From assembly GCF_000004195.4 (NCBI RefSeq), contig NC_030683.2, positions 51,783,358 to 51,847,357 of the forward strand: 64,000 nt of DNA, written 5' to 3'. Of the stretch, positions 11,181-21,539 are shown piece by piece. The notes under the pieces were generated by a model, which saw only the letters and a program-made list of their open reading frames with translations, had not been told where the DNA came from and searched no databases. The position numbers were made by a program, and so were the translations under genes. Every line of letters starts with the position of its first letter. Position 1 is the first letter of the stretch. This stretch comes from Xenopus tropicalis (taxonomy: Eukaryota > Chordata > Amphibia > Anura > Pipidae).

Positions 11181-11837
11181 TAGGGTTGATTCACTAAAGT
11201 GCGATATCGCATATCCATATTTTGGGTTTAAATTGACGTGAAAAAAAATGTGAGATTCGCTAAAGTATTATCACGTGCGTTAAGTCGCACTGCATGCGTT
11301 AATTTTACCGCTTTGCGTTAATTTGCACGCAGAAATAATACTAACGCATGATTCAAACACACTTAGACGCGCTAAATACTGCATTTGTCTGTGTGAAAAA
11401 TAACACCTACTTGGGGCAGGTGGTAATTATAGAAAAGTACAGTTAATGAGCTTTTGGCAATAAAATATGGACTTTGCAGTGTTATTTATTCAAGTATGTG
11501 TTGGCCCTAGAGTAATACAGCCTCCAGTTTGCAGGGAAATGGTCATTTTCTTAAAAGTAGTTTTACAAAAGTAATGCCGTGTATTGCTAATATGGCGTGT
11601 GTTTTTTCGCATGTGGTGACTATTTGTGCGCTATGCGTTCATTAACACGCGTTCCGTCAAATATTGCACTAAAATAGTCTTCGCGACTTAAATAACGCAA
11701 ACAGCATCGCGTCTAAATTAACGCAAGTATCCTTTTAGTGAATCGTGTGTTAAGACACGAAAAATTAGACGCAATAAAATTTTTAACGCATGCTAGAAAT
11801 AGCGCACATTTTAACGCACTTTAGTGAATCGGCCCTA
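11181..11837. mobile_element. Fold-back element, family D copy 1
   Basis: Ends GGGTTGATTCACTAAAGTGC and CACTTTAGTGAATCGGCCC are inverted repeats. CpG-rich subterminal arms contain many (T)TAACGC motifs. The unique core 11400-11540 matches, in reverse orientation, 46234-46375 of copy 2. Around 11611-11628 it contains ATGTGGTGACTATTTGTG, which resembles the minisatellite unit of copy 2. No coding capacity. Target duplication unclear (TA-type). Confidence 0.8.
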
Positions 11838-11891
11838 ATATGTTTTTATTTATTCCTTCAGTTTTATTGCTTCTACTATCAAACGTAGAAA

Positions 11892-12275
11892 CTAAGGGAA
11901 TGCGATCAGTTTTCTTTTTTTTGGCCTTAGAAGATAAAAAGTTTCTCTTTGGGTTTGTGCGACTTGGCTAGCTATTTGCTGAATCTCACTTTCATTAGTT
12001 GTCAATCCTCTGACTCTAAGAAATTGACCCTTGGGGGTACCTTTCTTAACCTTAGGATCATGCAAACTATGCAGTCTTAACAAGTTATTCCTATCCATTG
12101 GTTTGTGGTATAAACTAATTACCAATTTCCTATTCATTTTTGTTATGGTGACATCCAAGAAATTAATTGACTCTCCCGAATACTCATAGGTAAACTTAAT
12201 ACTTTCATGACTCTGATTTGCTAATACTTTATATAATGTACATAACAAATCATCCCATATCATCATGACCAAAAT
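11892..12275 (-). pseudogene. PLE reverse transcriptase C-terminal remnant
   Basis: One minus-strand frame shows the part of a Penelope-like RT that follows the catalytic strand: ESIKFTYEYSGESINFLDVT (around 12209-12147), LYHKPMDRNNLLRLHSLHDP (12113-12054), KKGTPKGQFLRVRGL, then TNESEIQQIASQ and a short tail. The preceding segment ILVMMIWDDLLC sits where YIDD should be, so the catalytic Tyr-Ile-Asp-Asp motif is not intact. Upstream of about 12320 the frame enters a poly-A tract (12329-12346) and loses homology. It ends just 3' of nothing GIY-YIG-like. Dead fragment, directly abutting the family-D element. Confidence 0.8.
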
Positions 12276-12377
12276 ATTTTTCAAAAACAATAATAAACAA
12301 ACCAGAGGGAGAAGAAAACATCTAGAAATTAAAAAAAAAAAAAAAAATTTAACCTTTAAAAATTGGTTCTTTAACAA

Positions 12378-13091
12378 AAAGGTTTTAGCACAGTCCTATT
12401 ATTAAAGAAAAAAATCTGCACAATACATTTTAGAATAATATTGTATTAAAAGGCTTAGTAAGCACAGACAGTGCTGTTTTGCCTTTTAAAATTATTCTTA
12501 GTTTCTTAACATTTGGAATATAGTAGTCACTTATAAGCAAAGTCAGCACCTGGAAATTCAGTAGATGGTTCATTAGTATAATATTTATCATATTTCAAAA
12601 TGGATTTTGACATCACTTGCCTCAGCTGCGGAACATCTAAAAATGATCAATTTAAATCTCTATTTATGACTACAATTAATGATTTATTTGTTTGTTGTTT
12701 ATTTATACAGATTTCTAAATCTAAAGTAAACAATATAGCAGCCTTATCAGCTTTGTATGAATGCAAAAAATACTGCAAAGTAAAGTTTGTTGTAAACAAT
12801 ACAACCATCTAATTGTCTGTGGTTTAGAAATAAATTGAAAAGTATAAAATAAAGTATATATATTTTTTTTGTTTAGATGGATAAAAAACATTTCCACTGT
12901 AGCAACATATGGGCCTGCTGATACTTGATATAATTTCCTTTTACCTTCTTTCTTTAGGATGGGTTCATGTTTTCTTTTTATGTACTAAAACAGAGATTAA
13001 CAATTGCATTTGTCTTGTCCTATTCCACAAGTATACTCTTCTATTTCAGAATTCTAATTATTAGAATTATGTTTACATTATGACAAATGAC
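12378..13091. other. Unassigned, gene-free
   Basis: About 700 bp of AT-rich sequence including a T-run near 12863-12870. No repeat or gene recognised. Confidence 0.5.
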
Positions 13092-13727
13092 TAGAGATGT
13101 AGCGAACTGTTCGCCGGCGAACTAATTCGCGCGAACATCGGGTGTTCGCAAGTCCGCAAATTCGCGAACTTTTCGTGATGTTCGCAATTTGGGTTCGCCA
13201 GCACCGAAAAAATCGCAAAACTTACGATAACGGTACGAATGCTCCGAAAAAGTCGCAAAACTTACGATAACGGTACGAATGCTCCGAAAAAGTCGCAAAA
13301 CTTACGATAACGGTACGAATGCTCCGAAAAAGTCGCAAAACTTACGATAAAGTTACGAAAGATCCGAAAAAGTCGCAAAACTTACGATAACGGTACGAAA
13401 GCTCCGAAAAAGTCGCAAAACTTACGATAACTTTACGAAAGCGCCGGAAAATACGAAAAAGTCGCAAAATTACCGATCATTTCGAAAAACGGCATGTGTC
13501 AATTTTTCAGAGGTTTTTGCCCTTGATCCCCCTCCTGCATGCCACTGTCCAGGTTGTGGCACCCTTTAAACAACTTTAAAATCACTTTTCTGGGCAGAAA
13601 TGGGTTTTCTAGTTCGCCTTCCCATTGAAGTCTATGGGGTTCGCAAAGTTCGCAAAAGTTCGCAATTTTCGGCGGAAGTTCGCGAACAGGTTCGCGAACT
13701 TTTTTTTTGAGGTTCGCTACATCCCTA
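13092..13727. mobile_element. Fold-back element, family C copy 2
   Basis: Ends TAGAGATGTAGCGAAC and GTTCGCTACATCCCTA form inverted repeats. Inner gcgaa/ttcgc runs and the shared interior at 13505-13640 match copy 1 (7352-8036) in inverse orientation. The left half has been replaced or expanded by a 40-bp tandem array (separate entry). The open minus-strand frame over 13499-13771 is a by-product of the element. Confidence 0.8.
13204..13471. repeat. 40-bp tandem array inside family C
   Basis: Six units of 40 bp start at 13204, 13244, 13284, 13324, 13364 and 13404, each CCGAAAAAGTCGCAAAACTT followed by an ACGATAACGGTACGAATGCT-like half. A degenerate seventh unit follows from 13444. The first units are almost identical, which implies recent expansion. 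Copy 1 of the element lacks it. There are no spacers, so this is not a CRISPR. Confidence 0.95.
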
Positions 13728-13904
13728 CAAATGACCAAAACATTCTGCACTGCTGTACATAAGGGTAACAAGTGTTATAAAGCAGTACTGTCCAGTTGGG
13801 ACTATTAGCTGATTAGCATTAGCATTACATATTTTGGGACAGATTATGTCAAAATTATATGTCATGCTCAGCAATTTCCAGTCGGACAGTTGTGGTATAA
13901 AATA

Positions 13905-13960
13905 TAACAGAGACATTAGATAATAAAGACCCTGCACTCAAAGGCTCACAATCTAATTAT
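13905..13960 (+). repeat. Possible SINE internal fragment
   Basis: AAGACCCTGCACTCAAAGGCTCACAATC resembles (over its second half) the 'AAAGAGCTTACAATCTAA' internal segment common in frog tRNA-derived SINEs. Too short for certainty. Confidence 0.3.
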
Positions 13961-16900
13961 GTATTCTTTCACTGACAGAAGCTCAAAAGCAGAATGTATC
14001 AAACACAATCAACATTTAATTTGTTAAAAATTGCATTTAACATATTTTGATACTGAAGGCTCACAGGAAAGAAGAGGTGAAAATAGGTCAGTTAATGACA
14101 CAGGATAAAGCAAACAGAAGACAAGTTTTACTCCAACATCAAAGGAGCTGTACTGACAGCTTGACCCTTATAATGGTGAAGGTTAATCATTATCTATGGC
14201 TGTTGGCCTTAAAATCAGCCAAATGTCAAGGATATCATATTTGCTTCCTAAGGTCTATTTAGCACTCTACACCGCTGAAAGCTTTATCCTTTCTCTATAT
14301 AGTTTTCAAGTTTTTCCTAATCCACATTTTCATCAACTCCCTGGCATGATTCCATATAGAGTTCATCAGTTCATTTGTCTTCATTTGACAGTGGCTGCAG
14401 ATATATTATTGCTATCGATACTAACATTTCTTTGTAAGAGTTAGCTTTCATGCATGTTTTTCTGAATTTCTCTATTTTATAAAAGGTTCATGTTTATTTC
14501 TTGCAAAAAATGTTTTGCTGATAAAGATATATAGACTTTTTATCTCATGTAAACAAAATACGTCTACAGTATATATGCTAATATCATAAAATGTTTCACT
14601 ACTTATCCAAGCGGCTTCCTCGGTTCAACCAAAGCCACTCAGATGTGGAGGAATGAAAATCCTCATATACATAGGACATGATATGTTCAGAAGTGATTGG
14701 ACCTATTCTATGGATACTTTTAGTTCACTAGATTTTCTGTGTTCCTCAGAGAAATAGCAATGATGACATCTACATGCCTATTATTCCTAAGATGGGACAG
14801 TGTCCAATTTGTTTAAAATACCACAGAACATTTCTTGATATGTGGAACTGGAAGTTCAAAGTTGTCACAATGAGAGTAATTGCAAGTATTTAGTCCCCGA
14901 CATATGCACAGTATTATGGGTTTTGTTTTGTTCTATTATGTTGACTTAAGGCAACACCACAGTAACACACAATAAAAAACACTTCCATTGAGTTTACTCT
15001 TGGCACCCCATTAAGAACAATGTATCACTGCCAAGCACCCTATGTACACAATCCTTTAGGCAGTTTTTCATCCATATACAAACAACATTATCAAGACCTT
15101 AATTTAAAAAGCATATATTTATGGGGCACAAATATTTTGGCAAAATCCAAGTACATCTACTGCTGCTCAATTTATTTCACCATAAGAAGCAATTACTTTA
15201 CATTTGTTTGACATCATCTGTCTTTCATAAAGCCATGTGGAATTCTACTTATAATGCTATTCTTAAGATCATAATTCAGAATATTATCCCTTAACAAACT
15301 TTCAAATAACTTTCCCACCCCATATACCAACCTCATGGGCATTTTTGCAATTACAACATTTTTTTTTCAGTGCTTAGGTACTATAACAGATGAAACTGAG
15401 TTTGAAAAAATTAAAAAAGTAGACTGGCTAAAAACTGAACTAAACACTTTAATGTGAATTACATCATGGTGCATTGTTTTAATTTATGTTTGCATAAACA
15501 TGTAAGTGCCACATTCTTCTTCAGCTACTGATTTACTTGAAATTAGCCATCTGTGTCTCAGAGTGGGTCCTGGAACTTTGACTCCTCTCTTGCATATTGA
15601 AAAAAGTACTAATCATACATGCTTGCTTTTTAAGATTTCCCTATAATCTATATATATCTATAATCCCTATAAATTATTTCTATTTTTAGTGGAGACCTAA
15701 TCTCAACCTATATCTTTTACTAAAATTAGGATTAGTCTTTGCTTTTAAAGCAATACGATTCTCATTTTCTATTTTTGCCTTCTTTATTGAGAACAGTAAT
15801 GATTTAATGTCTTTTTAAATGATAAAAACCTGATGCCCTAATGTAGGTACTGAAATTTTGATAACATAGTACTAAAAATCACGCACCTGGTATCTTTTAA
15901 GGTGTTTCAACAAACATAAATAGAGAGAACATTATGGTCACTGTTTACTAGGTGTTGTTGTACATTCTATCTGTCTAGATTATTAGAGATCATTAGATCT
16001 GGGTCTGATATAGTATGATTTCTAGTTACCGTAGGCCCTTAACAATCTGTAAAATACTGTAATATTTCACATACCAATACCATACCAAAATTGTTTCTAT
16101 ATGTGTTCTGGTATTATTGTTCCAGTCAGTAAGTGAGTACTGTATGTGAGACTTCTTAGACATGCATATAAGCACAGTTACAGTAAAGTTGTAAGCCCCA
16201 GTTGCAGCAGTATAAGATGCTATTTTCTTTCTGTTCACAAAATTTAAGGTACTCTGGTGGCTGAAATATTTGTTGTCCATCTTTGCTGTGCTTATGTTTA
16301 AAAAAAAAAAATAACAAAAAGTAAAAAAAAAAAAATTACAAAAGTAAATCTGTAATTTGGAGTGCTTTTGGCATTAGACTGACTGCACTGCATTTGTGAC
16401 AAGAATAATCTGCAGATGTTAATAAACCATATTGTATAATAGAGCTCTTTAATATATAGCATTTGCTCCAGCACTACAGAGGCATAAGATCAGTTGATTA
16501 GTGACATTTGGTTCCTTAGGGTAGTCTCTATTTTATGAGCTTATGCATCATATTACTTCTTTATCCCCTCAATAAACTCTTCATATTTTTGTAAGAATGT
16601 TACTGCTCTTTTTATTCATCACAATTATTTCCTGATGTTACAGCAATTTCTTGCAGAGCAACTGTAAAAGTTTGTAAAATAGGTAAAATAAACATAGTTT
16701 TGAATGCTGTTTAAGCAAAATACTTATGAAAAGAACTTGTATATGTAATAGCACTACAGCAATTGCACATTTAATGTCTAGTCATTTTGCAAACTGCAAT
16801 ACCTTTCCTTTTCAGATTTGTTAGTATAGTTCTAACTTTTTAATGACCAGCTGCATTAGTACAGCGCATCCTTATATTCACATAATTCTTTTTTATTCCC

Positions 16901-17112
16901 TGTTTTGTAATCATTTGCAGGTCAGTATGTTTATTAGTTTCTCAAGACCATATAAGCGAACATTTCAGGATTATCCCTTTTCATTTTATATGTTTATTTC
17001 CAATGTTTTTTGTTTGTCTGTTCTATATCTTTTTATTTGTTTGGAATGTGATGATAAAAAGCACTTTCATAAAGGGCACAACATGAGTGTGACATATATG
17101 GTATGTAGTGAT
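13961..17112. other. Unassigned, AT-rich, gene-free
   Basis: About 3.1 kb without a credible gene. It contains A-runs at 16299-16310 and 16324-16334. The minus strand at 14590-14645 reads GAGGAAGCCGCTTGGATAAG then GTGAAACATTT, similar to retroelement tail motifs elsewhere in the window. Otherwise unrecognised. Confidence 0.45.
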
Positions 17113-17345
17113 TAGCGATGTCGATTCACTTCAGTGCAAATTCTGCAAAACAGCAAAAAATGTGAGAAACACAGAAAATGGCGCGCATCAAAAAAATTGT
17201 TGTGTGCATCAAAAAACATTTTTGGACGTGTGTCAAATTTTTTCCTGGAGAATTGTTGTGCCCGTTTCGTGAAACAATCCGCCAATGGCGAAACATAAAA
17301 ATTTGCTGTAAATCCATGCCTGCCAAAACATTTTGCTCATCACTA
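17113..17345. mobile_element. Family-B MITE copy 1
   Basis: Short inverted-repeat element with left end TAGCGATGTCGATTCAC and right end TTTGCTCATCACTA. Interior has gtgtgcatcaaaaa-type motifs and a CCGCCAATGGCGAAAC segment shared with copy 2. Family B is the most numerous repeat here (about 11 copies). Confidence 0.75.
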
Positions 17346-17698
17346 ATGGCATGTGGTTTAACATCAACAAGAGGTCTCAGTGTACTACTACCCTTCAAAA
17401 ATAATGCCCTAATTTAGTATAAGGGTTTAAAAACAGTTTATACTTTCTTCATTAATTTGAGAAAATCAAAGCAATTGTGTTTGTGCTGACAGTGGATCCT
17501 ACAAAATAAATTATGATACCGAATACATATATAGGTGTACAAGAATGTGGGGAATGTAGAAAAACAATATATTTATCTGCCACTTTGCAGAGCAATTTGA
17601 CAAAATTTTGAGTAATACTCTAAAATGGAAGTGTTTTGAGGGTATCCTTTATCAAGAATATCACCTGTAAAAAAAAATGCTAAATATATAACATCATA
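17346..17698. other. Unassigned spacer
   Basis: About 350 bp, AT-rich. Contains GCAGAGCAATTTGACA at 17587, which also appears near 44634 and may mark an unrecognised repeat. No gene. Confidence 0.4.
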
Positions 17699-17968
17699 CA
17701 GGTATGGGACCTGTAAACCAGAATGGTCAGGACCTGGGGTTTTCCAGATAAGGGATCTTTCCATAATTTGAATCTCCATACCTTAAGTCTGTGAAAATTA
17801 TTTATATATTGATTAAACCCAATAGGATTGTTTTGCCTCCAAGGTACAAGGTACTGTTTTATAATTACAGAGAAAAAGGAAATCATTTAAAAAAAAATTG
17901 AATTATGGCCTTTATGTAATTTGGAACTTTCTGGATAATTTGTTTCCAGATAACAAATCTCACACCTG
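17699..17968. mobile_element. Family-E fold-back, complete copy
   Basis: Starts CAGGTATGGGACCTGTAAAC and ends AACAAATCTCACACCTG. The interior has GGGGTTTTCCAGATAAGGGA, ATCTCCATACCTTAAGTCT, CCAATAGGATTGTTTTGCCT and TTACAGAGAAAAAGGAAATC, in the standard family order. About 270 bp, non-coding. Confidence 0.85.
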
Positions 17969-18305
17969 TAATTATAAACACATAAGTAAGTTATAATTCT
18001 TATTCTGGTCTTGTGGCTCAAGATAATTCAATCTTTTAATCCACCAGACCTCTCTTTATTTTCATTTCAGTTCATGGTTCCCTCCTCCTTCCCTTAACAG
18101 GGGAACTACCTCTAAAACAGTAATATACAGGATTTGCACTAGATATTCTTGTTCATATATAATGTGCCCAGTCTCTATATCTCAATTCCTCAGTCTGGTC
18201 TGAGGGCCTGTAAATGAATGTTATGGAAAAAATCGGCAATATGGAGATTCACAGATTTAATTTTTTCTTAAAGCACAAAAAATAATTCTGAGAATGAATT
18301 ATTCA
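17969..18305. other. Unassigned spacer
   Basis: About 340 bp between two MITEs. I see no gene or recognised repeat. Confidence 0.4.
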
Positions 18306-18730
18306 TAGCGATGAGCGAATCTGTCCTGTTTCGCTTTGCTGGAAAATTTGCGAATCTTTCAAAAGATTTGCGAAACGGCGAAAATGCAGCACGTCAAAAA
18401 AAAAAATTGTTGCCCGCGGCTATTCTTTCGTTGTGCGGCTATTCTTTTGTCGCCCACAGCTATTCTTTCGTCGCGCGGCTATACTTTTGTCATCTGCTGC
18501 TATTATTTTGTCGCGCGGCTATTATTTCGTCGCACGCAGCTATTATTTTGTCACGCGCCTATTATTTTGTCACCTGCAACTATTATTTTGACGTGGGTGA
18601 CAATTTTTGGATGTGCGTCGAATTTTTCCTCTGCAAATTTTTTCATCCATTTCGCGAAACAATCCGCCAATGGCGAAACGCAGAAATTCGCCACGAATCC
18701 ATGCCTGGCGAAACATTTCGCCCATCACTA
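18306..18730. mobile_element. Family-B MITE copy 2, enlarged
   Basis: Left end TAGCGATGAGCGAATCTGTC, right end ATTTCGCCCATCACTA. It contains CCTGTTTCGCTTTGCTGGAA and a closing CCGCCAATGGCGAAACGCAG. At 425 bp it is about twice the length of other copies because of an internal tandem array at 18418-18595. Frames open across it are repeat by-products. Confidence 0.85.
18418..18595. repeat. ~20-bp tandem array inside family B
   Basis: About nine units of GCTATT(A/C)TTT(T/C)GTCGCG(C)G, alternating roughly 19 and 22 bp so that the higher-order period is about 41 bp. Absent from the other family-B copies here. CpG-rich. Confidence 0.9.
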
Positions 18731-18798
18731 ATTATTCAGTTTTTATGGATATTTTGCAGTTGCATAGAACTGCAATGGGATTGAACATCACCCCATCC

Positions 18799-19360
18799 TA
18801 TAAATGATCTATACCGAACCAATATGTGACCTGGTGGAGGTATATCGATGATATTTTTGTCATATGGTGGGGTGATGTGAGCTTTCTATCATAGCTCCAT
18901 GAACACTTTAATGACTTTCCCTCTTCTATTTAATTCTTCTCTTGATGTGATGGAAAGGGGATTACAAACAAAATTATACTCCAAACCAATAGAACAGTGG
19001 TCCCCAAGGTCACCCAATATGGTGAATTTAGCAATCGGGTTTGTGAGGTGCTATGCAGGCACTGTTAAATATTGCAAAGGGCATATCCTACAGTAAAGGA
19101 ATTTGCCTCCCCTCCCTTAATATCTTATAGAAGAGGGAAAACTATTGTGTCTCAGTTGATTAGGTCTCTGGTTCAAAAGGTTCATGGCCACACAGCCGAA
19201 CAGTTACAATTTACTGTTTTACAGGTGGTTCCTATGTTAAACAGAGGAGGGGACTGTGAATTGAAATAAAAATAAAGGGATATCTGGTGGTTTAATAGGT
19301 TAAATTCTCTTGATCCACATGGCCTGAATAAGGAATATAACATATCTGTTTTTATAAATT
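18799..19360 (+). pseudogene. PLE RT-endonuclease remnant with YIDD
   Basis: Around 18826-18885 the frame reads TWWRYIDDIFVIWWGD, the catalytic strand of a Penelope-like reverse transcriptase, with YIDD codons at 18841-18852. After a stop and frameshift, SLDVMERGLQTKLYSKP corresponds to the FLDV..LYxKP block. From about 19138 the frame gives TIVSQLIRSL, GHTAEQLQFTVLQVVPMLNR, GGDCELK and, after stops, DIWWFNRLNSLDPHGLNKEY, which is the C-terminal half of the GIY-YIG domain. The GIY-YIG core itself is missing, so an internal deletion joins RT to the endonuclease tail. Flanked on both sides by family-B MITEs. Confidence 0.8.
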
Positions 19361-19377
19361 GAATTAAATGTTACTAT

Positions 19378-19602
19378 TAGTCATGAGCAAATTTTTTCAG
19401 AAGGCAAAGATTTGCAGCGAAATTCCGCATTTTGCTAAGTGGAATTTGAGGTGGCACCAAAAAAAATGCTTGGCTGCGGAAAAAAAGGGCATGGTCAGTT
19501 GCATGCATCAAAAAAGTTGCGCACGTCAAAAAAAAGACGCGCGGAACCCATTTTTCACAAATTTTCCTGCAAAGTGAAATGGGACAGATTCGCTCATCAC
19601 TA
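19378..19602. mobile_element. Family-B MITE copy 3
   Basis: Left end TAGTCATGAGCAAAT, right end GGGACAGATTCGCTCATCAC. Interior contains the family's gcggaaaaaaag and gcgcacgtcaaaa motifs. It sits directly at the 3' edge of the PLE fragment. Confidence 0.8.
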
Positions 19603-19789
19603 GTTACTTTACGGTGTCATATTTATATAATGAAACATGTATTTATGTATTTTATTGATTATACATTATACATTATATATATATATACATATGCTATGCT
19701 ATATCCTCTGGTGGACTTGTTAATACAAGGCTAGAGAAATACTAGAGATAAGTTCAACATTAATAGTTATCACCAGGTCCAAAAAGAAC
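19603..19789. other. Unassigned spacer with short (TA)n
   Basis: Under 200 bp of AT-rich DNA with an impure TA tract near 19663-19692. Confidence 0.4.
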
Positions 19790-19849
19790 CATCCCTAGTA
19801 GGTTCTGCCTGAAAAAAAAAGTTGTCATTTAGCATATTTACAGACCTGC

Positions 19850-20430
19850 TAGCTTTTTCTGACTTGGTCACCCCATTACTCAGTCAATGTCTGCATAAAC
19901 TGAAGTCCCCAATAATAATAACTTGTCCTGGTTGTGAGGCCTCTTCTATTTGTAATAGTAGCTGAGCTTCATTTTCCTTACTTATATGGGGTGATTTATA
20001 GCATATACCAATGATAATTTTCCACACCCTCCCCATTGCTATCCCTAGTAATTTATTTAGTGCAAGGCTTTAATCCTGGCTTTACATACAGACAAACCCC
20101 TTCACCATTTCTAATCCCTCTGCTTCCCCTAAAAAGGATGTAACCATTTAAATTAAAAGCCAGTTCACATGTTTCATCCAACCAGGTCTCAGTGAAACTA
20201 ATTATATCATAATTTTCAGCACATGCAATAAACTCTAGCTCTCCTAATTTACCTGACAAGCTCCATGCTTTGCCAGCATACCGCGGAGGTTACTATTTTT
20301 CCCTCTGATATTTATATTACGTAATGGAGAGTTAGCACTAAGGTTACTATTAGGCTGTTTTCTTTGTAACAGAGGGATCTCCTTAACTGGTAAACTGACT
20401 TCTCCCCCATGACTCCTCACTAACCCCACT
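19850..20430 (-). pseudogene. CR1 ORF2 endonuclease remnant
   Basis: Apurinic-type endonuclease domain of a CR1 ORF2. It shows RYAGKAWSLSGKLGELEFI (the NARSLxNKLxEL start, with the key Asn replaced), DIISFTETWLDE near 20208-20173 (catalytic Glu in TET), GYILFRGSRGIRNGEGVCLY, and, after a shift, IIIGICYKSPHISKENEAQL then QVIIIGDFSLCRH. GDF is encoded at 19902-19910 (family form GDFN). It would make the first-strand nick for target-primed reverse transcription. At least two frameshifts, one at about 20275. Dead copy. Confidence 0.85.
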
Positions 20431-20459
20431 TTTAGTTTTATGCTAGCTTCCCCATAATA

Positions 20460-20875
20460 CTCTAGCTCACACCTCCTTACCTAGTTTAAGCACTCCTCCA
20501 GCCTCTTAACCATTTTTCCCCTAGCATAGCGGACCCCTCCCATTGAAGTGCAACCCATCATTGCTATAGAGACTGTACCCCCTGCTATCTTTCTAAACTT
20601 GGACGTGGCACAGGCAAAACTTGAGAAAAAATTACATTGGAGGACCTTTCCTTAATCTCAGAGCCTAGAAAAACTGTTCAACTGTAGGGATCTGGATGAC
20701 AGATTATCCTATCCACTTTCCTAATAACTGAATCCGTTACAACTAGAATCTGTTTAGACCTATCTCTGCTCTCCTCCCCAAAACACTCTTCTTTACACAA
20801 TCTGCCAAATGTTTTGGGATGCACAAACCCAAGAACAGCCTCCTTTTTTCTTTTCTCCACAGTAGATTTTCTAAA
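20460..20875 (-). pseudogene. CR1 ORF1 (esterase-type) remnant
   Basis: The minus-strand frame ending near 20678 gives SKQILVVTDSVIRKVDRIIC, matching block I of the SGNH-like esterase domain known in CR1 ORF1 proteins (family form VVGDSxIRxVD). The catalytic GDS is TDS here. Farther along another frame gives VLPVPRPSLERQ, equivalent to the later LLPVPR segment. ORF1 proteins bind the element RNA; the esterase's role is unclear. Broken by several stops. Confidence 0.65.
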
Positions 20876-21242
20876 TGTTACTCAACTGACTGTGTAATTT
20901 TCCTGCTGCTGTTCTCCTCCACCCAAATGATGTGACCCCGCTAGCTCAGAACTTCAATCTTGCTACCATTCATTCTCCCAGTTACAGAAAACAGCTAAAG
21001 AAAACCAGGGCAAAAAGACTTAAATAACAACATTTTTTTAACTCCTGTGTTATAACTCCACTTACAGAACACCCACTTAAGGAGCAATCACTTAAAGAGC
21101 AGCTAACAACTAGAGCAAGCTGGATTCACAGTGGTTTTATTCATACTCTGTTCAGAGTTCAAGTGCAACTAATCAAACCCCACCCACCTCAAACTGAGGG
21201 AAATAAAACTACAAGCTAGTGCAACTTCTGGCTTGTTGTTGT

Positions 21243-21305
21243 ATCTATCTATCTATCTATCTATCTACCTACTGTAGTTATTCTCTCTCTGTCTGCCTAT
21301 CTATC

Positions 21306-21335
<30 letters not shown>
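21243..21335. repeat. (CTAT)n microsatellite, left part
   Basis: Impure tetranucleotide tract: about six CTAT units, an interruption, then about nine TATC units. It resumes at 21537 beyond an inserted MITE. Confidence 0.9.
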
Positions 21336-21336
<1 letters not shown>

Positions 21337-21539
21337 ATGATGAGCAAAATTATTCACAAGGCATGGATTCGCTGTGAATTTGCGAGTTTCGGCATGGAAA
21401 AATTCCCTGTGCAACTAAAAAATTGTTGTGTTACACCCGCCATTTTCCACTTTTCGCAAATTATTCGCCATTTTGCAAATCTTTTCTAAGATTCGCAAAT
21501 TTTTCAGTGAAGTGAAATTCACAGATTCGCTCATCACTA
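21336..21539. mobile_element. Family-B MITE copy 4 inside a microsatellite
   Basis: Left end CATGATGAGCAAAATTATTC, right end CACAGATTCGCTCATCACTA. Interior has GGCATGGATTCGCTGTGAAT and CGCCATTTTGC motifs. TATC repeats continue on both sides, so the element landed within the tract. Confidence 0.85.

Larger units (their letters stand above)
19790..21200 (-). mobile_element. CR1-type LINE, 5' half only
   Basis: On the minus strand this holds, in order, 5' leader-like sequence (21200-20880), an ORF1 remnant (20860-20460) and the endonuclease part of ORF2 (about 20430-19850). The RT and 3' UTR are absent. That is unusual, since CR1 copies are usually 5'-truncated 3' ends. Frameshifts and stops are frequent. 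Borders are approximate. Confidence 0.75.

Noticed and set aside
12280..12377. N-terminal extension of the PLE RT frame
   Set aside because: It runs through a poly-A tract (12329-12346) and shows no RT similarity, so I start the remnant at about 12275.
13204..13471. CRISPR-like direct repeats
   Set aside because: The 40-bp units are contiguous with no unique spacers and lie inside a fold-back transposon in an animal genome.
13499..13771. 90-codon minus-strand frame
   Set aside because: It is family-C fold-back sequence; the homologous segment in copy 1 (7440-7580) is not open in the same way, and the protein has no domain.
18311..18784. 157-codon frame
   Set aside because: It covers the family-B element and its internal tandem array; the product is a repeat of an 'LFCR/AAII'-like pattern and is not a protein family.
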